In this document: positions 7,225-15,374 of the stretch, one piece after another
How positions within the stretch are numbered: the first letter of the stretch is position 1
Layout of the letters: every line of letters begins with the position of its first letter
Assembly: GCF_003441615.1 (NCBI RefSeq)
Contig: NZ_CP031842.1
Span: forward strand, 2,173,501 to 2,237,500
Direction: 5' to 3'
Origin: Dechloromonas sp. HYN0024
GTDB lineage: Bacteria; Pseudomonadota; Gammaproteobacteria; Burkholderiales; Rhodocyclaceae
DNA length: 64,000 nt
Translations under genes and position numbers: made by a program
The notes under the pieces: generated by a model
The model's database searches: none
Seen by the model: only the letters and a program-made list of their open reading frames with translations
What the model was told of the DNA's origin: nothing

Positions 7225-8340
7225 CTAATTTTTTTGAGATTTCCGTTCACTCAAAAGACGCTCAATCTCTGCCACCGGCAGAGGCAAATCTAGTTCCTGA
7301 TGCATCAACTGCAACAACGGCAATAGCCGCTCAGCCAGCGATGGCAAATGCGGCACCACCTGCAATTGCCGGTTTGCGGCGAGCAACTCCAGGGCATGCA
7401 GGATGGAAATCGGCCGCGACGCGGGCAACACCCCGCCCGACTCGGTCCGGTTCCCTCCCGCCCGCATGGCGGCATGCATCCGCTCTCCGGCCAGGTCGAG
7501 CAAGGCTCCGGCCGACGTCACCATATCCGACGGGGCGCTGGCCAGGCCAATACTGACCGTCAGCGCGACGGCCTGCCCATGCACGGTCAACCGCGCCACT
7601 TCGACAGCCTCGCGGACGCGTTCGGCAAAAGTCGCGCAGAAGGCTGGCGTCGTGCCCGGTGAAACCACCGCAAACTGACCGGCACCAAAATGACCGAGGC
7701 TGTCTTCCTGCCGCATCTTGCTGGCCAGCATCTTGGCAAAGCGATTGCCAACCTCCTCGGCGACATGAACGCCAAGGCGCTCGCCCATCCCATCGAAACC
7801 ATCAAAACCGAGAACCATGACGCTGATATCAACGCCGTGCCGGGTAGCATGCGACATCGCCTGCGCCGCCTGCAACTCGAGAAATTTCCGGGTGAACAAT
7901 CCGCTCACCGGGTCATGAACCATCTGCTCACGCCCGGCGTCGAGGTGTTCCCGGGCCCGTGACAAGTCGAGCTGGTTATTCAGACGGGTCAACACCTCGG
8001 TGCATCCCGCCCCCTTCGTAACAAAGTCAGAAACGCCGAGCGCCTTGGCCTTGGCACGCTCCTCCTCGGTTTCCTCGCCGGAGACCAGAATGAATGGCAG
8101 TTGCTGCAGCCGCTTGAGCTTCGAGGTACGAACCCGCTCGAGCAACTCGAAACCATTGAGCTTCGGCATTTGCAGATCGGAAATGACGGCCTGAATGGTG
8201 TGATCGAGGATCAGCGTCTGCCACGCCGCCTCGCCATCGCTCTCCTCGCGGACTTCGTATTGCCCCTTCAGGTGATGGATAAGCGAAATCCTAACCACCC
8301 GTGAGTCATCGACGACAAGAATGCGTGGCAGGTCAGCCAC
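7225..8340 (-). CDS. Response regulator with degenerate GGDEF domain, possible c-di-GMP receptor
   Basis: I place the start at the GTG at 8340, with GGAGG upstream inside the acuI stop region; longer readings run into acuI. The protein has 371 residues. Residues 5-120 are a receiver with D11/D12, phospho-acceptor D55 (ISDLQMP) and K109. Residues about 140-290 are a GGDEF fold, but the active-site loop is GAGQF (219-223), so cyclase activity is unlikely. The inhibitory site RQED (210-213) sits at the usual five-residue spacing, so it may still bind c-di-GMP. A helical tail of about 70 residues follows, function unknown. It lies between acuI and prpE, one base from the acuI stop. Confidence 0.85.
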   Translation of the reverse strand: MADLPRILVVDDSRVVRISLIHHLKGQYEVREESDGEAAWQTLILDHTIQAVISDLQMPKLNGFELLERVRTSKLKRLQQLPFILVSGEETEEERAKAKALGVSDFVTKGAGCTEVLTRLNNQLDLSRAREHLDAGREQMVHDPVSGLFTRKFLELQAAQAMSHATRHGVDISVMVLGFDGFDGMGERLGVHVAEEVGNRFAKMLASKMRQEDSLGHFGAGQFAVVSPGTTPAFCATFAERVREAVEVARLTVHGQAVALTVSIGLASAPSDMVTSAGALLDLAGERMHAAMRAGGNRTESGGVLPASRPISILHALELLAANRQLQVVPHLPSLAERLLPLLQLMHQELDLPLPVAEIERLLSERKSQKN

Positions 8341-8341
8341 C

Positions 8342-9337
8342 TCAGCCTCCGCCAATTTCCACCACAACGCGCCCCTTGGCACGGCCGGCAATGTATTCAG
8401 CGAAGGTGGCAGGCAGGTCGGCAAACGGAATCCGGCGCGCCATGGCGGCCAGATGCGGCGGCTGCAGATCACCGGCCAGTCGTTGCCAGACGCCACGCCG
8501 ATAGGGTTCGCGGATATAGCCCGAATCGACGCCGAGCAGCGATACGCCTCGCAGGATAAATGGCGCGACCGTCGTATTCAGCGACATGCTGGCAGCCAGC
8601 CCGATGCTGGCAATCGTACCGCCCTGATCCATGGTGCTGGCAATCCAGGCCAGGACATCTCCCCCGAGATTATCCACGGCGCCGGCCCAGCGCGCCCGAT
8701 CGAGCGGCCGTATCTTGGTCAGGTCGAGACTTTGCCGCAACATGACTTCGGCCGCCCCCAGGCTACGCAGGTACTCGGCTTCACTTTCCTTGCCGGTCAA
8801 CGCCACCACGTGATAACCAATACGCGCCAGCATATCGACCGCCAGACTGCCTACCCCACCGGTCGCACCGGTCACGATGACAGGGCCCTTGCCAGGGCGC
8901 AGGCCGTTTTCTTCCATACGGACAATGGCCAGGGCGGCAGTAAAACCAGCGGTGCCCAGAGCCATCGCATCATAAAGGGACAGCCCGGCGGGCAAGGGCA
9001 CCACCCAGTCACCCGGCACCCGGGCAATTTCGGCATAGCCGCCGTGATGGGCGACGCCGATATCAAAACTTGTCGCAATGACCTGATCGCCCGGCTTGAA
9101 ACGCGCATCGCCACTATCGATAACTGTCCCGGAAAGATCAATGCCGCCGACACACGGAAAACGCCGAATGATCTTGCCAGAGCCGGTCGCCGCCAGCGCG
9201 TCCTTGTAATTGATGCTCGAATAGGCAACCTTGATCGTGACATTGCCGGCATCAAGCTGTCCTTCGTCCATCCGGACAAAGCCACTGCTTACCTTGCCAT
9301 CGCATTCTTCAATCAGCAATGCCTTGAACGAATCCAT
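8342..9337 (-). CDS. acuI: Acrylyl-CoA reductase, YhdH/AcuI-type medium-chain reductase
   Basis: The 331-residue zinc-free MDR enzyme has the YhdH/AcuI traits: SSINYKDALAATG near the N-terminus, GIDLSGTV, the nucleotide loop GATGGVGSLAVDML, and the C-terminal RGVSLLGVDSG. AcuI reduces the toxic intermediate acryloyl-CoA to propionyl-CoA with NADPH. Co-orientation with prpE suggests a shared propionyl-CoA theme, although a 48-base gap before prpE could hold a promoter. A divergent promoter region of about 120 bases separates it from the NlpC/P60 gene. Confidence 0.88.
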   Translation of the reverse strand: MDSFKALLIEECDGKVSSGFVRMDEGQLDAGNVTIKVAYSSINYKDALAATGSGKIIRRFPCVGGIDLSGTVIDSGDARFKPGDQVIATSFDIGVAHHGGYAEIARVPGDWVVPLPAGLSLYDAMALGTAGFTAALAIVRMEENGLRPGKGPVIVTGATGGVGSLAVDMLARIGYHVVALTGKESEAEYLRSLGAAEVMLRQSLDLTKIRPLDRARWAGAVDNLGGDVLAWIASTMDQGGTIASIGLAASMSLNTTVAPFILRGVSLLGVDSGYIREPYRRGVWQRLAGDLQPPHLAAMARRIPFADLPATFAEYIAGRAKGRVVVEIGGG

Positions 9338-9369
9338 AGTTCACCTCGCGCCTCGGGACAGAAATTGTA

Positions 9370-9399
9370 TTCATAATTATGGGCAATGAACATAGTCAA
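9370..9399 (-). promoter_or_regulatory. Candidate sigma-70 promoter for acuI
   Basis: Leftward, TTGACT (9399-9394) is followed after 18 bases by TATGAA (9375-9370), some 30 bases upstream of the acuI ATG. The -35 matches five of six bases, the -10 four of six. The short palindrome CATAATTATG lies across the spacer and could be a regulator site. Confidence 0.45.
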
Positions 9400-9421
9400 T
9401 ACAGGTCATTTTTCCATAACC

Positions 9422-9450
9422 TTTACAGCCGCCCCCTTTTGAAATATATT
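9422..9450 (+). promoter_or_regulatory. Sigma-70 promoter placed so that the NlpC/P60 mRNA would be leaderless
   Basis: TTTACA (9422-9427), a 17-base spacer and TATATT (9445-9450) form a good promoter. The ATG is at 9459, so transcription would start at or within a base or two of the start codon. There is no ribosome site in the remaining bases (CTGCTGCT). Confidence 0.55.
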
Positions 9451-9458
9451 CTGCTGCT

Positions 9459-9968
9459 ATGCATAAAGTATTGGTTTCTCTTCTTCTTGCCTCCTCGCTG
9501 CTCGCTGGCGGGATCGGTGCGCCCTTGGCAGCCGAGTCGATTCGCAAGCCGGAAGAGCAGCAATCGTTTTTTGAACGTTACACCAACGCCGCTCAGGATG
9601 TCATTCTGCAAGGCCTGAAGCTGGTTGGCGTGCGCTATCGCTTTGGTGGCAATGACGAAAGCAGCGGCCTCGACTGTAGCGGTTTCGTCCGTCTCGTCTT
9701 CAAGGACAGCATCGGCACCAGCCTGCCTCGCACCGCCCGCGAAATGAGCGAAGTTGGCGAGCAGGTCGACGTCAGCCAGCTGAAGCCGGGCGACCTGGTG
9801 TTTTTCAACACGATGCGCCGCACCTTTTCCCACGTTGGCATCTATCTTGGCGATAATCACTTCCTGCATGCCCCGCGTACGGGCGCCGAAGTTCGTGTCG
9901 AAAATATGGACAGCAGCTACTGGATGGCCCGCTACAACGGGGCACGACGAATACTCGAAGGCAATTGA
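9459..9968 (+). CDS. NlpC/P60-family cell-wall endopeptidase
   Basis: The 169-residue protein has a signal peptide (residues 1-25, cleavage near PLAA-ES) and one NlpC/P60 domain. The catalytic Cys is C73 in LDCSGFVRLVF, the His is H125 in FSHVGIYLG, and the third polar residue is likely H137 in FLHAPR. Relatives (Spr/MepS-like) cut the D-Glu to mDAP or related peptide bonds in peptidoglycan. There is no lipobox Cys, so it is probably a soluble periplasmic enzyme. It is a single gene with its own promoter and terminator. Confidence 0.92.
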   Translation: MHKVLVSLLLASSLLAGGIGAPLAAESIRKPEEQQSFFERYTNAAQDVILQGLKLVGVRYRFGGNDESSGLDCSGFVRLVFKDSIGTSLPRTAREMSEVGEQVDVSQLKPGDLVFFNTMRRTFSHVGIYLGDNHFLHAPRTGAEVRVENMDSSYWMARYNGARRILEGN

Positions 9969-9971
9969 CGA

Positions 9972-9995
9972 AAGCGGCTTGAAGCCGCTTTTTTT
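9972..9995 (+). terminator. Intrinsic terminator after the NlpC/P60 gene
   Basis: AAGCGGCT-TGA-AGCCGCTT forms a strong stem ending in seven T residues, starting four bases after the stop codon. Confidence 0.9.
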
Positions 9996-10096
9996 ACGCC
10001 CGGCCAGTGCTTTCGCGGCGCTATCGAGCACCACCTGTCCTCGCCAAAGCACTGGCTATTCCCTACAATTCCGGAGCGCTCTGGAACCACAGGACT

Positions 10097-10663
10097 ATGA
10101 CCACCAAGGAATTAACAACGAGTAAGCTGATCACCGCGATCCACGCCGGCAGCCTGCATGGCGTCATCAACGCGCTGGCAGCTGGAGACGATATCGAATT
10201 GCCTGACATGCATGGCTTCGGCGGCCTGCCGCTGCGCACCGCCTGCTTCGCCGGCAATCTGGCCATCGTCCGCGAGTTGCTCACCCACGGTGCCAATCCG
10301 AATGCAGTCACCAATGACGGCCCGGGCGGACCGCTGCGCTTGGCCCTGAGACTTGGCTATCAGGACATCGTCAACCTGCTGCTGGAGGTCGGCGCTTTCG
10401 TCCCCGAGGGCGTCAATTTGCCAACGCAAACAATCGACATCCTGTGCGACGCCTTGCCCGAGGATGTAATGCCTGCACCGCCCACAGAGAGCAAGCCGGA
10501 CAACAGCATCGATTTCACCCCGGCCGATCTGCCGCTATCTGCGGACGCCATCGATCCGACCGACCATTTCGGCACCGAGACCAAGCTACTCAGCATGGAC
10601 CTCCTCTTTCTTGACGAGCACAGCCTCGACATCGACACGCCACCGGCCAAAGACAAGTCCTGA
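10097..10663 (+). CDS. Ankyrin-repeat protein
   Basis: The start at 10097 (MTTKELTTSKLITAIHAG) is preferred; the frame is open from 10007 but the added residues look non-coding. The protein has 188 residues and no signal peptide. Residues about 10-100 contain two to three ankyrin-type helices (LPLRTACFAGNLAIVRELLTHGANPNA, then LRLALRLGYQDIVNLLLEVG). An acidic tail rich in D, P and S follows. It shares its plan (short ankyrin block, VPEGV phrase, acidic tail) with the gene at 38806-39300, so the two look like paralogues. Partner unknown. It lies 23 bases upstream of aat. Confidence 0.78.
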   Translation: MTTKELTTSKLITAIHAGSLHGVINALAAGDDIELPDMHGFGGLPLRTACFAGNLAIVRELLTHGANPNAVTNDGPGGPLRLALRLGYQDIVNLLLEVGAFVPEGVNLPTQTIDILCDALPEDVMPAPPTESKPDNSIDFTPADLPLSADAIDPTDHFGTETKLLSMDLLFLDEHSLDIDTPPAKDKS

Positions 10664-10686
10664 TCGACCGCCATCAACGCCACACC

Positions 10687-11391
10687 ATGATCCCGTTTCT
10701 CGGCCCGCTTGATCCTTTTCCGCCAGTCGCCATGGCCCAGGCCGAGATGGGGGGACTCCTCGCGGTCGGTGGCGGCCTCTTGCCAGACCGCCTGCTGGAA
10801 GCTTACCGACAGGGCATTTTCCCGTGGGGAACGGTCGATGGCCTGCCGCTGTGGTACTCGCCCGATCCGCGCATGGTGCTATTCCCGGAAGAGTTCCGGC
10901 TGACCCGCTCGCTGAGGAAAACGCTGCGCTCGGGAAAGTTCGAGGTCCGCTTCGACACTGACTTCCCCGGGATCATGGATGCCTGCGCGACAACACCCCG
11001 CCCCGGCCAGGACGGCACCTGGATCACCGCCGAAATGAAGGATGCCTACGTCCGTCTGCATGAACTCGGCTGGGCGCATTCGGTCGAAAGCTATGAGGGA
11101 GATACGCTGGTCGGTGGCCTGTACGGGCTGGCCATCGGTCGCATGTTCTACGGCGAATCGATGTTCTCCCATCGAACCGATGCCTCGAAGGTCGCCTTTG
11201 CTCACCTTGTGCGTTATCTTGTAGCCAACCAATTCGGCATGATCGACTGTCAGATGCACACCGACCACCTCGCCTCGCTCGGCGGCCGCGAAATTCCTCG
11301 CGACGTATTCTCGACCCGATTATCGGCCCTGAGCGGCGCAGCCTCGGCGCGCACCCGCTGGACAACCAACCCATCTGATATCGCGTGGTAA
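10687..11391 (+). CDS. aat: Leucyl/phenylalanyl-tRNA--protein transferase
   Basis: The 234-residue protein carries the Aat signature: FPWGTVDGLPLWYSPDPRMV near residue 40, then VESYEGDTLVGGLYGLAIG and GESMFSHRTDASKVAF. It transfers Leu or Phe from aminoacyl-tRNA to N-terminal Arg or Lys of proteins, marking them for ClpS/ClpAP. The stop is followed after three bases by bpt, so both N-degron enzymes are co-expressed. Confidence 0.96.
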   Translation: MIPFLGPLDPFPPVAMAQAEMGGLLAVGGGLLPDRLLEAYRQGIFPWGTVDGLPLWYSPDPRMVLFPEEFRLTRSLRKTLRSGKFEVRFDTDFPGIMDACATTPRPGQDGTWITAEMKDAYVRLHELGWAHSVESYEGDTLVGGLYGLAIGRMFYGESMFSHRTDASKVAFAHLVRYLVANQFGMIDCQMHTDHLASLGGREIPRDVFSTRLSALSGAASARTRWTTNPSDIAW

Positions 11392-11394
11392 GCC

Positions 11395-12138
11395 ATGGCC
11401 CTGCCTGACGACGCTGCCCTGCCTTTCTCGCTGCTCCAGTACTACGCCACCTCGCCCTACCCGTGCAGTTACCTGGCCGATCGCGAAGCCCGCTCGCAGG
11501 TCGCCACACCAGCCCACCTGATCGACAGCGAAATCTACAGTACGCTGGTTCGCGCCGGCTTTCGCCGCAGCGGCCTGTTCACCTACCGCCCGCATTGCGA
11601 CAACTGCCGCGCGTGTGTTCCAGTGCGACTGCCGGTCGCCGAATTTCAGCCCAACCGCAGTCAACGCCGGGCATCGCGGCAGCACGCCGACCTCTACGCC
11701 CGCGAACTGCCGCTGCTTTACTACGATGAGCATTACGCGCTGTACAACCGTTATCAGCAGGCCCGCCATCCCGGTGGCGGCATGGATGAGGACAGCCACG
11801 ACCAGTACGCCCAGTTCCTCCTGCAGAGCCGTGTCGACACCCGACTGATCGAATTCACCCAGCACGGCATCGTCCGCATGGTGAGCCTGATTGACGTCCT
11901 CGATGACGGCCTGTCCTCGGTATACACCTTCTACGATCCGGATATCCCGAACGCCAGTTTCGGCACCTACAACATCCTCTGGCAAGCTGCCCAATGCCAG
12001 ACCCTCGGGCTGCCCTACCTGTACCTTGGCTACTGGATCGCCGAAAGCCGAAAAATGGCCTACAAATCAGCCTTTCAACCAATCGAAGGGCGCCTCGACG
12101 GACACTGGATCCGTCTCCCCAAACCGGAACACCGATGA
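11395..12138 (+). CDS. bpt: Aspartate/glutamate leucyltransferase
   Basis: The 247-residue protein has the ATE N-terminal domain, with [16 protein letters not shown] and [13 protein letters not shown], and the ATE C-terminal domain, with [16 protein letters not shown]. In bacteria this fold is Bpt, which adds Leu to N-terminal Asp or Glu and so feeds the ClpS pathway together with Aat. Conserved cysteines are present (the C in SPYPC, CDNCRAC). It starts three bases after the aat stop, and its TGA overlaps the ATG of the next gene (ATGA at 12135-12138). Confidence 0.94.
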   Translation: MALPDDAALPFSLLQYYATSPYPCSYLADREARSQVATPAHLIDSEIYSTLVRAGFRRSGLFTYRPHCDNCRACVPVRLPVAEFQPNRSQRRASRQHADLYARELPLLYYDEHYALYNRYQQARHPGGGMDEDSHDQYAQFLLQSRVDTRLIEFTQHGIVRMVSLIDVLDDGLSSVYTFYDPDIPNASFGTYNILWQAAQCQTLGLPYLYLGYWIAESRKMAYKSAFQPIEGRLDGHWIRLPKPEHR

Positions 12139-12812
12139 ACCTCCGCCCCCTCCTCGCCCTGCTCATCCCGCTCTGCGCCTTCGCCACCAACGAACGTATC
12201 GCTTACACCTGCGACAACGGCAGCCACATCGACATTTCATTCTCGACCGATCCTGCCGACCGCCCCCAGGCAACCCTGCATTTTGCTGATGCCGTGGTCG
12301 TCCTGCCCCAAGTCCCGGCCGCCTCGGGCGCCCTCTACCGCAATGGCGACATACGTCTGCATACCAGGGGTGACGAGGCCATTTTCGAAGATGGAAAGAA
12401 CAACCTGCGCCGCTGCAGCCGGGGCCAAGCAGCCCCCACCCCGCCGCAATCGGCGACGCCAACCACGACGCCACCCGTCACCAGCAGTTTTGTCGACATC
12501 ACCGGCCAAGTCACTTATCTCGCCCGCATCGCCCTGCCACCCGACGCCATTCTGAGCGTCCGCATTCAGGCCGGCCGGCGCACGCTGGTCGAACAACGCT
12601 ATGAACTGAACGGTGCCCAGGTGCCAATCCCCTTCAGCGCCACGGTCGACCGCGACTTGATCGGCAAGAAGGCGATGACTACCGTGAGCGCCCGTATCGA
12701 GGTCGGAGGCCAGCCACTCTTTGTCAGCCCCAAGCCAGTCCCGGCCCTGCAGAATGGCCGGCCCGTGCCGGTGGACATCATCCTGACGCCCGCCCCACGA
12801 AAGCACCGCTGA
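12135..12812 (+). CDS. Secreted MliC-like plus YbaY/YscW-like fusion protein
   Basis: The ATG at 12135 overlaps the bpt stop and opens a signal peptide ([17 protein letters not shown]). Residues about 22-95 resemble the MliC/C-type lysozyme-inhibitor domain ([13 protein letters not shown], then [23 protein letters not shown] stretch and a second Cys). A Pro/Thr linker ([17 protein letters not shown]) follows. Residues about 120-220 resemble the YbaY/YscW lipoprotein domain ([21 protein letters not shown]). There is no usable lipobox, so it is probably periplasmic. Envelope protection is a guess from the domains; the combination is uncommon. Confidence 0.75.
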   Translation: MNLRPLLALLIPLCAFATNERIAYTCDNGSHIDISFSTDPADRPQATLHFADAVVVLPQVPAASGALYRNGDIRLHTRGDEAIFEDGKNNLRRCSRGQAAPTPPQSATPTTTPPVTSSFVDITGQVTYLARIALPPDAILSVRIQAGRRTLVEQRYELNGAQVPIPFSATVDRDLIGKKAMTTVSARIEVGGQPLFVSPKPVPALQNGRPVPVDIILTPAPRKHR

Positions 12813-12849
12813 TCGCCCTGTCGGACCAATAGCCCTTATCCAGGAGAAG

Positions 12850-13308
12850 ATGCACGCCATGGACACCCGTTTTCTCGACGACCTCACGCCCGGCCAGACA
12901 TTCGTGACACCGGGCTTTACCCTGACCGAAGCGGAAATCATCGACTTCGCCTGGCGTTACGATCCGCAGCCCTTTCATCTCGATACCAATGCAGCAGCCA
13001 ACTCGCCCTATGGCGGGTTGATCGCCAGCGGCTTTCAGAGCCTCGCCATTTGCTTCCGGCTATTTATCCAGTCCGGCATTCTGGCCGATTCGAGCATGGG
13101 CTCGCCGGGCATCGACGAATTGCGCTGGCTGGCGCCGGTCCGCCCTGGCGATACACTGCATGGCGAGATCGAAGTGCTCGAGGTCCGACCCTCGAAATCG
13201 AAGCCGGACCGTGGCATTGCCCGCCTCAGATACCAAGCCATCAACCAGCGCGGCGAGGCGGTTTTGAGCTTTATCGTCAATCACCTGCTACGCCGAAATC
13301 CGGCCTGA
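12850..13308 (+). CDS. MaoC-family dehydratase (hot-dog fold)
   Basis: The 152-residue single-domain MaoC protein has DLTPGQTFVTPGFTLTEAE, then FAWRYDPQPFHLD with the catalytic Asp/His pair (D and H of the hydratase 2 motif), and a GIDELRWLAPVRPGD stretch. Relatives hydrate enoyl-CoAs such as crotonyl-CoA, but substrates of single-domain MaoC proteins vary. AGGAG lies close upstream of the ATG at 12850; the ATG at 12859 is also possible. It stands alone between the fusion protein and lemA. Confidence 0.88.
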   Translation: MHAMDTRFLDDLTPGQTFVTPGFTLTEAEIIDFAWRYDPQPFHLDTNAAANSPYGGLIASGFQSLAICFRLFIQSGILADSSMGSPGIDELRWLAPVRPGDTLHGEIEVLEVRPSKSKPDRGIARLRYQAINQRGEAVLSFIVNHLLRRNPA

Positions 13309-13392
13309 AACACCCGGCCAACCAAACTTTACCTTTGGTCAAATATCACAATGGTATTCTGCAAGGCGAACCATTTTTCCGGAGCCACTTCA

Positions 13393-13995
13393 ATGCGCAT
13401 TCGTCTCTATGCCGTCCTCATTCTCATCGTCAGCCTGCTCTCCGGCTGCGGCTATAACCAGATCCAGATCAACGACGAAGGCGTCAATGCCGCCTGGTCC
13501 GAGGTACTCAACCAGTACAAGCGCCGGGCTGACCTGATTCCCAACCTAGTGTCCGTCGTCCAGGGCTATGCCGCGCACGAAAAGGAAGTGCTGATCGGCG
13601 TCACCGAGGCGCGCGCCAACGTCGCGGGCATGAAGATGACGCCGGAACTGGTCAATGACGAGGCCACCTTTGCCAAGTTTCAGAAAGCCCAGTCCGAACT
13701 ATCCGGGGCGCTCTCCCGCCTGCTCGTGGTGTCCGAAAACTATCCCCAGTTGAAGGCAGATGCCAATTTCCGCGACCTCCAGGCCCAGCTCGAAGGTACC
13801 GAAAACCGCATCACCGTGGCGCGCAACCGCTATATCGACACGGTTCGCGCCTACAACATCTCGGTCCGCACCTTCCCCAACAACCTGACGGCAATGCTGA
13901 TGGGCTGGAAAGCCAAGGCCAACTTCACAGTCGAGGATGAAAAGGCGATTTCTGCCCCGCCGGTCATCAAGTTCGACGCACCCGCCGCCAAATAA
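13393..13995 (+). CDS. lemA: LemA-family lipoprotein
   Basis: The start at 13393 gives a lipoprotein signal (MRIRLYAVLILIVSLLSGC, lipobox LSGC). The rest is LemA: NQYKRRADLIPNLVSVVQGYAAHE, ENYPQLKADANFRDLQAQLEGTENRI and YNISVRTFPNNL. LemA proteins are helical membrane-anchored proteins usually encoded with TPM-domain proteins, as here. Molecular role not settled. The next gene starts six bases after the stop. Confidence 0.93.
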   Translation: MRIRLYAVLILIVSLLSGCGYNQIQINDEGVNAAWSEVLNQYKRRADLIPNLVSVVQGYAAHEKEVLIGVTEARANVAGMKMTPELVNDEATFAKFQKAQSELSGALSRLLVVSENYPQLKADANFRDLQAQLEGTENRITVARNRYIDTVRAYNISVRTFPNNLTAMLMGWKAKANFTVEDEKAISAPPVIKFDAPAAK

Positions 13996-14001
13996 CGCCG
14001 G

Positions 14002-14841
14002 ATGCTGCGCTGGCTCGCCACGCTCTGTTTTGCCCTGCTGCCGCTGCTCGCCTGGAGCGCCAACGAAATAGCGCTGCCGACGTTGCGCGAGCGCGTCACC
14101 GACCTGACTGCCACCTTGTCGGTCGAGCAGCGCGCAGCCCTGACGACAAGCCTCGCCGCACTCGAAAATGAGAAGGGCGCGCAGATAGCCATTGTGTTAC
14201 TGCCGACGACGCAGCCTGAAACCGTCGAGCAATTTGGCATCCGCCTCGCTGAGGCCTGGAAAATAGGCCGCAAGGGTGTCGATGACGGGGTGATCGTCAT
14301 CGTCGCCAAGGATGACCGGCGCATGCGGATCGAGGTCGGCTACGGGCTGGAAGGGGCAATTCCAGACGCTATCGCCAAGCGCATCGTGGCCGAACAGATG
14401 GCCCCACGTTTCCGTCAGGGAGATTTTGCCGGCGGCCTGCGGGCAACTGTCGACACCCTAGACAAACTGATTCGCGGCGAGACACTGCCCGCCCCGGTTG
14501 TGCCACCGACGCAAAGTGGAAACGACCCCGGCGACGCCATGACTTTTCTACTCATCCTTTTCTTCATAGCCGGTGCCATCCGTTCGATCTTCGGCCTGTT
14601 GGGCTCGGTGGCCGTTTCCGGCGCCGCCGGCTGGCTGGCCTGGACACTCTTCGCCTCGTTCGGTCTGGCCGGCGGCGCCGCGCTGCTCGCCTTCGCCCTT
14701 TCCTTCATTCGCCTCGGCCGCGGTGGTTGGCATTCAGGTGGCGGCTTCCCCGGTGGTTTTGGTGGCGGTTCATCGGGCGGCGGTGGATTTTCCGGCGGCG
14801 GTGGCGGCTTTGGCGGCGGCGGCGCGTCGGGAAACTGGTGA
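14002..14841 (+). CDS. TPM-domain (YgcG-like) membrane protein
   Basis: The 279-residue protein has a signal peptide (1-20), then a TPM domain at about 25-150 (ERVTDLTATLSVEQRAAL, KGAQIAIVLLPTTQPE, DDRRMRIEVGYGLEGAIPDA). Two membrane helices follow at about 172-235, and the tail is almost pure Gly/Ser/Phe with repeated GGGFSGGGG. TPM proteins paired with LemA are widespread; some TPM relatives act in photosystem repair or as phosphatases, but the bacterial role is open. Co-transcribed with lemA and the second TPM gene. Confidence 0.92.
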   Translation: MLRWLATLCFALLPLLAWSANEIALPTLRERVTDLTATLSVEQRAALTTSLAALENEKGAQIAIVLLPTTQPETVEQFGIRLAEAWKIGRKGVDDGVIVIVAKDDRRMRIEVGYGLEGAIPDAIAKRIVAEQMAPRFRQGDFAGGLRATVDTLDKLIRGETLPAPVVPPTQSGNDPGDAMTFLLILFFIAGAIRSIFGLLGSVAVSGAAGWLAWTLFASFGLAGGAALLAFALSFIRLGRGGWHSGGGFPGGFGGGSSGGGGFSGGGGGFGGGGASGNW

Positions 14842-14845
14842 AATA

Positions 14846-15340
14846 ATGCTCATACGCCTGCTCAAACACCTGACATCACCCGGCTGGTGGGCCAGACGCG
14901 CCTTCCGGGCGGCTGATCTGACCGCCATCGGTAACGCCGTCAAGGCATCGGAAGCTCTGCACCGGGGGGAAATCCGCATCGCCATCGAAGGCCCGTTACC
15001 GATTGGCTGGCTGCTTGGCAATCAGTCCTGCCGCGACCGCGCCGCAATGCTCTTCGACGCCCTCGGCGTCGCAGCGACGCAGGAAGCTAACGGCATTCTC
15101 GTTTATGTCCAGTTGGTCGACCGCCGCGTCGATATCCTTGCCGACCGGGGCATTGCAGCCCTGGTTGAACAGAGCGTGTGGGATTCGGTCTGCCGCGAGA
15201 TGGAAGCGTCCTTTGCTGCCGGACATTTCCGGGCGGGAATGTGTCATGCCATCGAACGCATCACGGCATTGCTGGCGCGGCACTTTCCGGGAACGGGCAA
15301 CAACCCGAACGAACTCGACGACGCTCCGACACTCCTGTAA
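14846..15340 (+). CDS. Second TPM-domain protein (cytosolic type)
   Basis: The start at 14846 follows the previous stop by four bases, with GGTGA upstream. A longer open frame from 14573 only shadows the Gly-rich tail of the neighbour. The 164-residue protein has no signal peptide. The TPM fold shows as ADLTAIGNAVKASEALHRGEIRIAIEGP, an RAAMLFDALGVAATQEANGILVYV stretch and RVDILADRGIAALV. Paired secreted and cytosolic TPM proteins next to LemA is a recurring three-gene unit. Confidence 0.88.
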   Translation: MLIRLLKHLTSPGWWARRAFRAADLTAIGNAVKASEALHRGEIRIAIEGPLPIGWLLGNQSCRDRAAMLFDALGVAATQEANGILVYVQLVDRRVDILADRGIAALVEQSVWDSVCREMEASFAAGHFRAGMCHAIERITALLARHFPGTGNNPNELDDAPTLL

Positions 15341-15374
15341 GGGTACCCGGCCCCCGCAGCGACCGGCTTGAAAA

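Noticed and set aside
12880..15340. Possible CRISPR or tandem repeats in the Gly-rich TPM gene
   Set aside because: The repeated GGC codons at 14740-14830 encode the Gly/Ser tail known from this family; there are no spacers or equal-length repeats.
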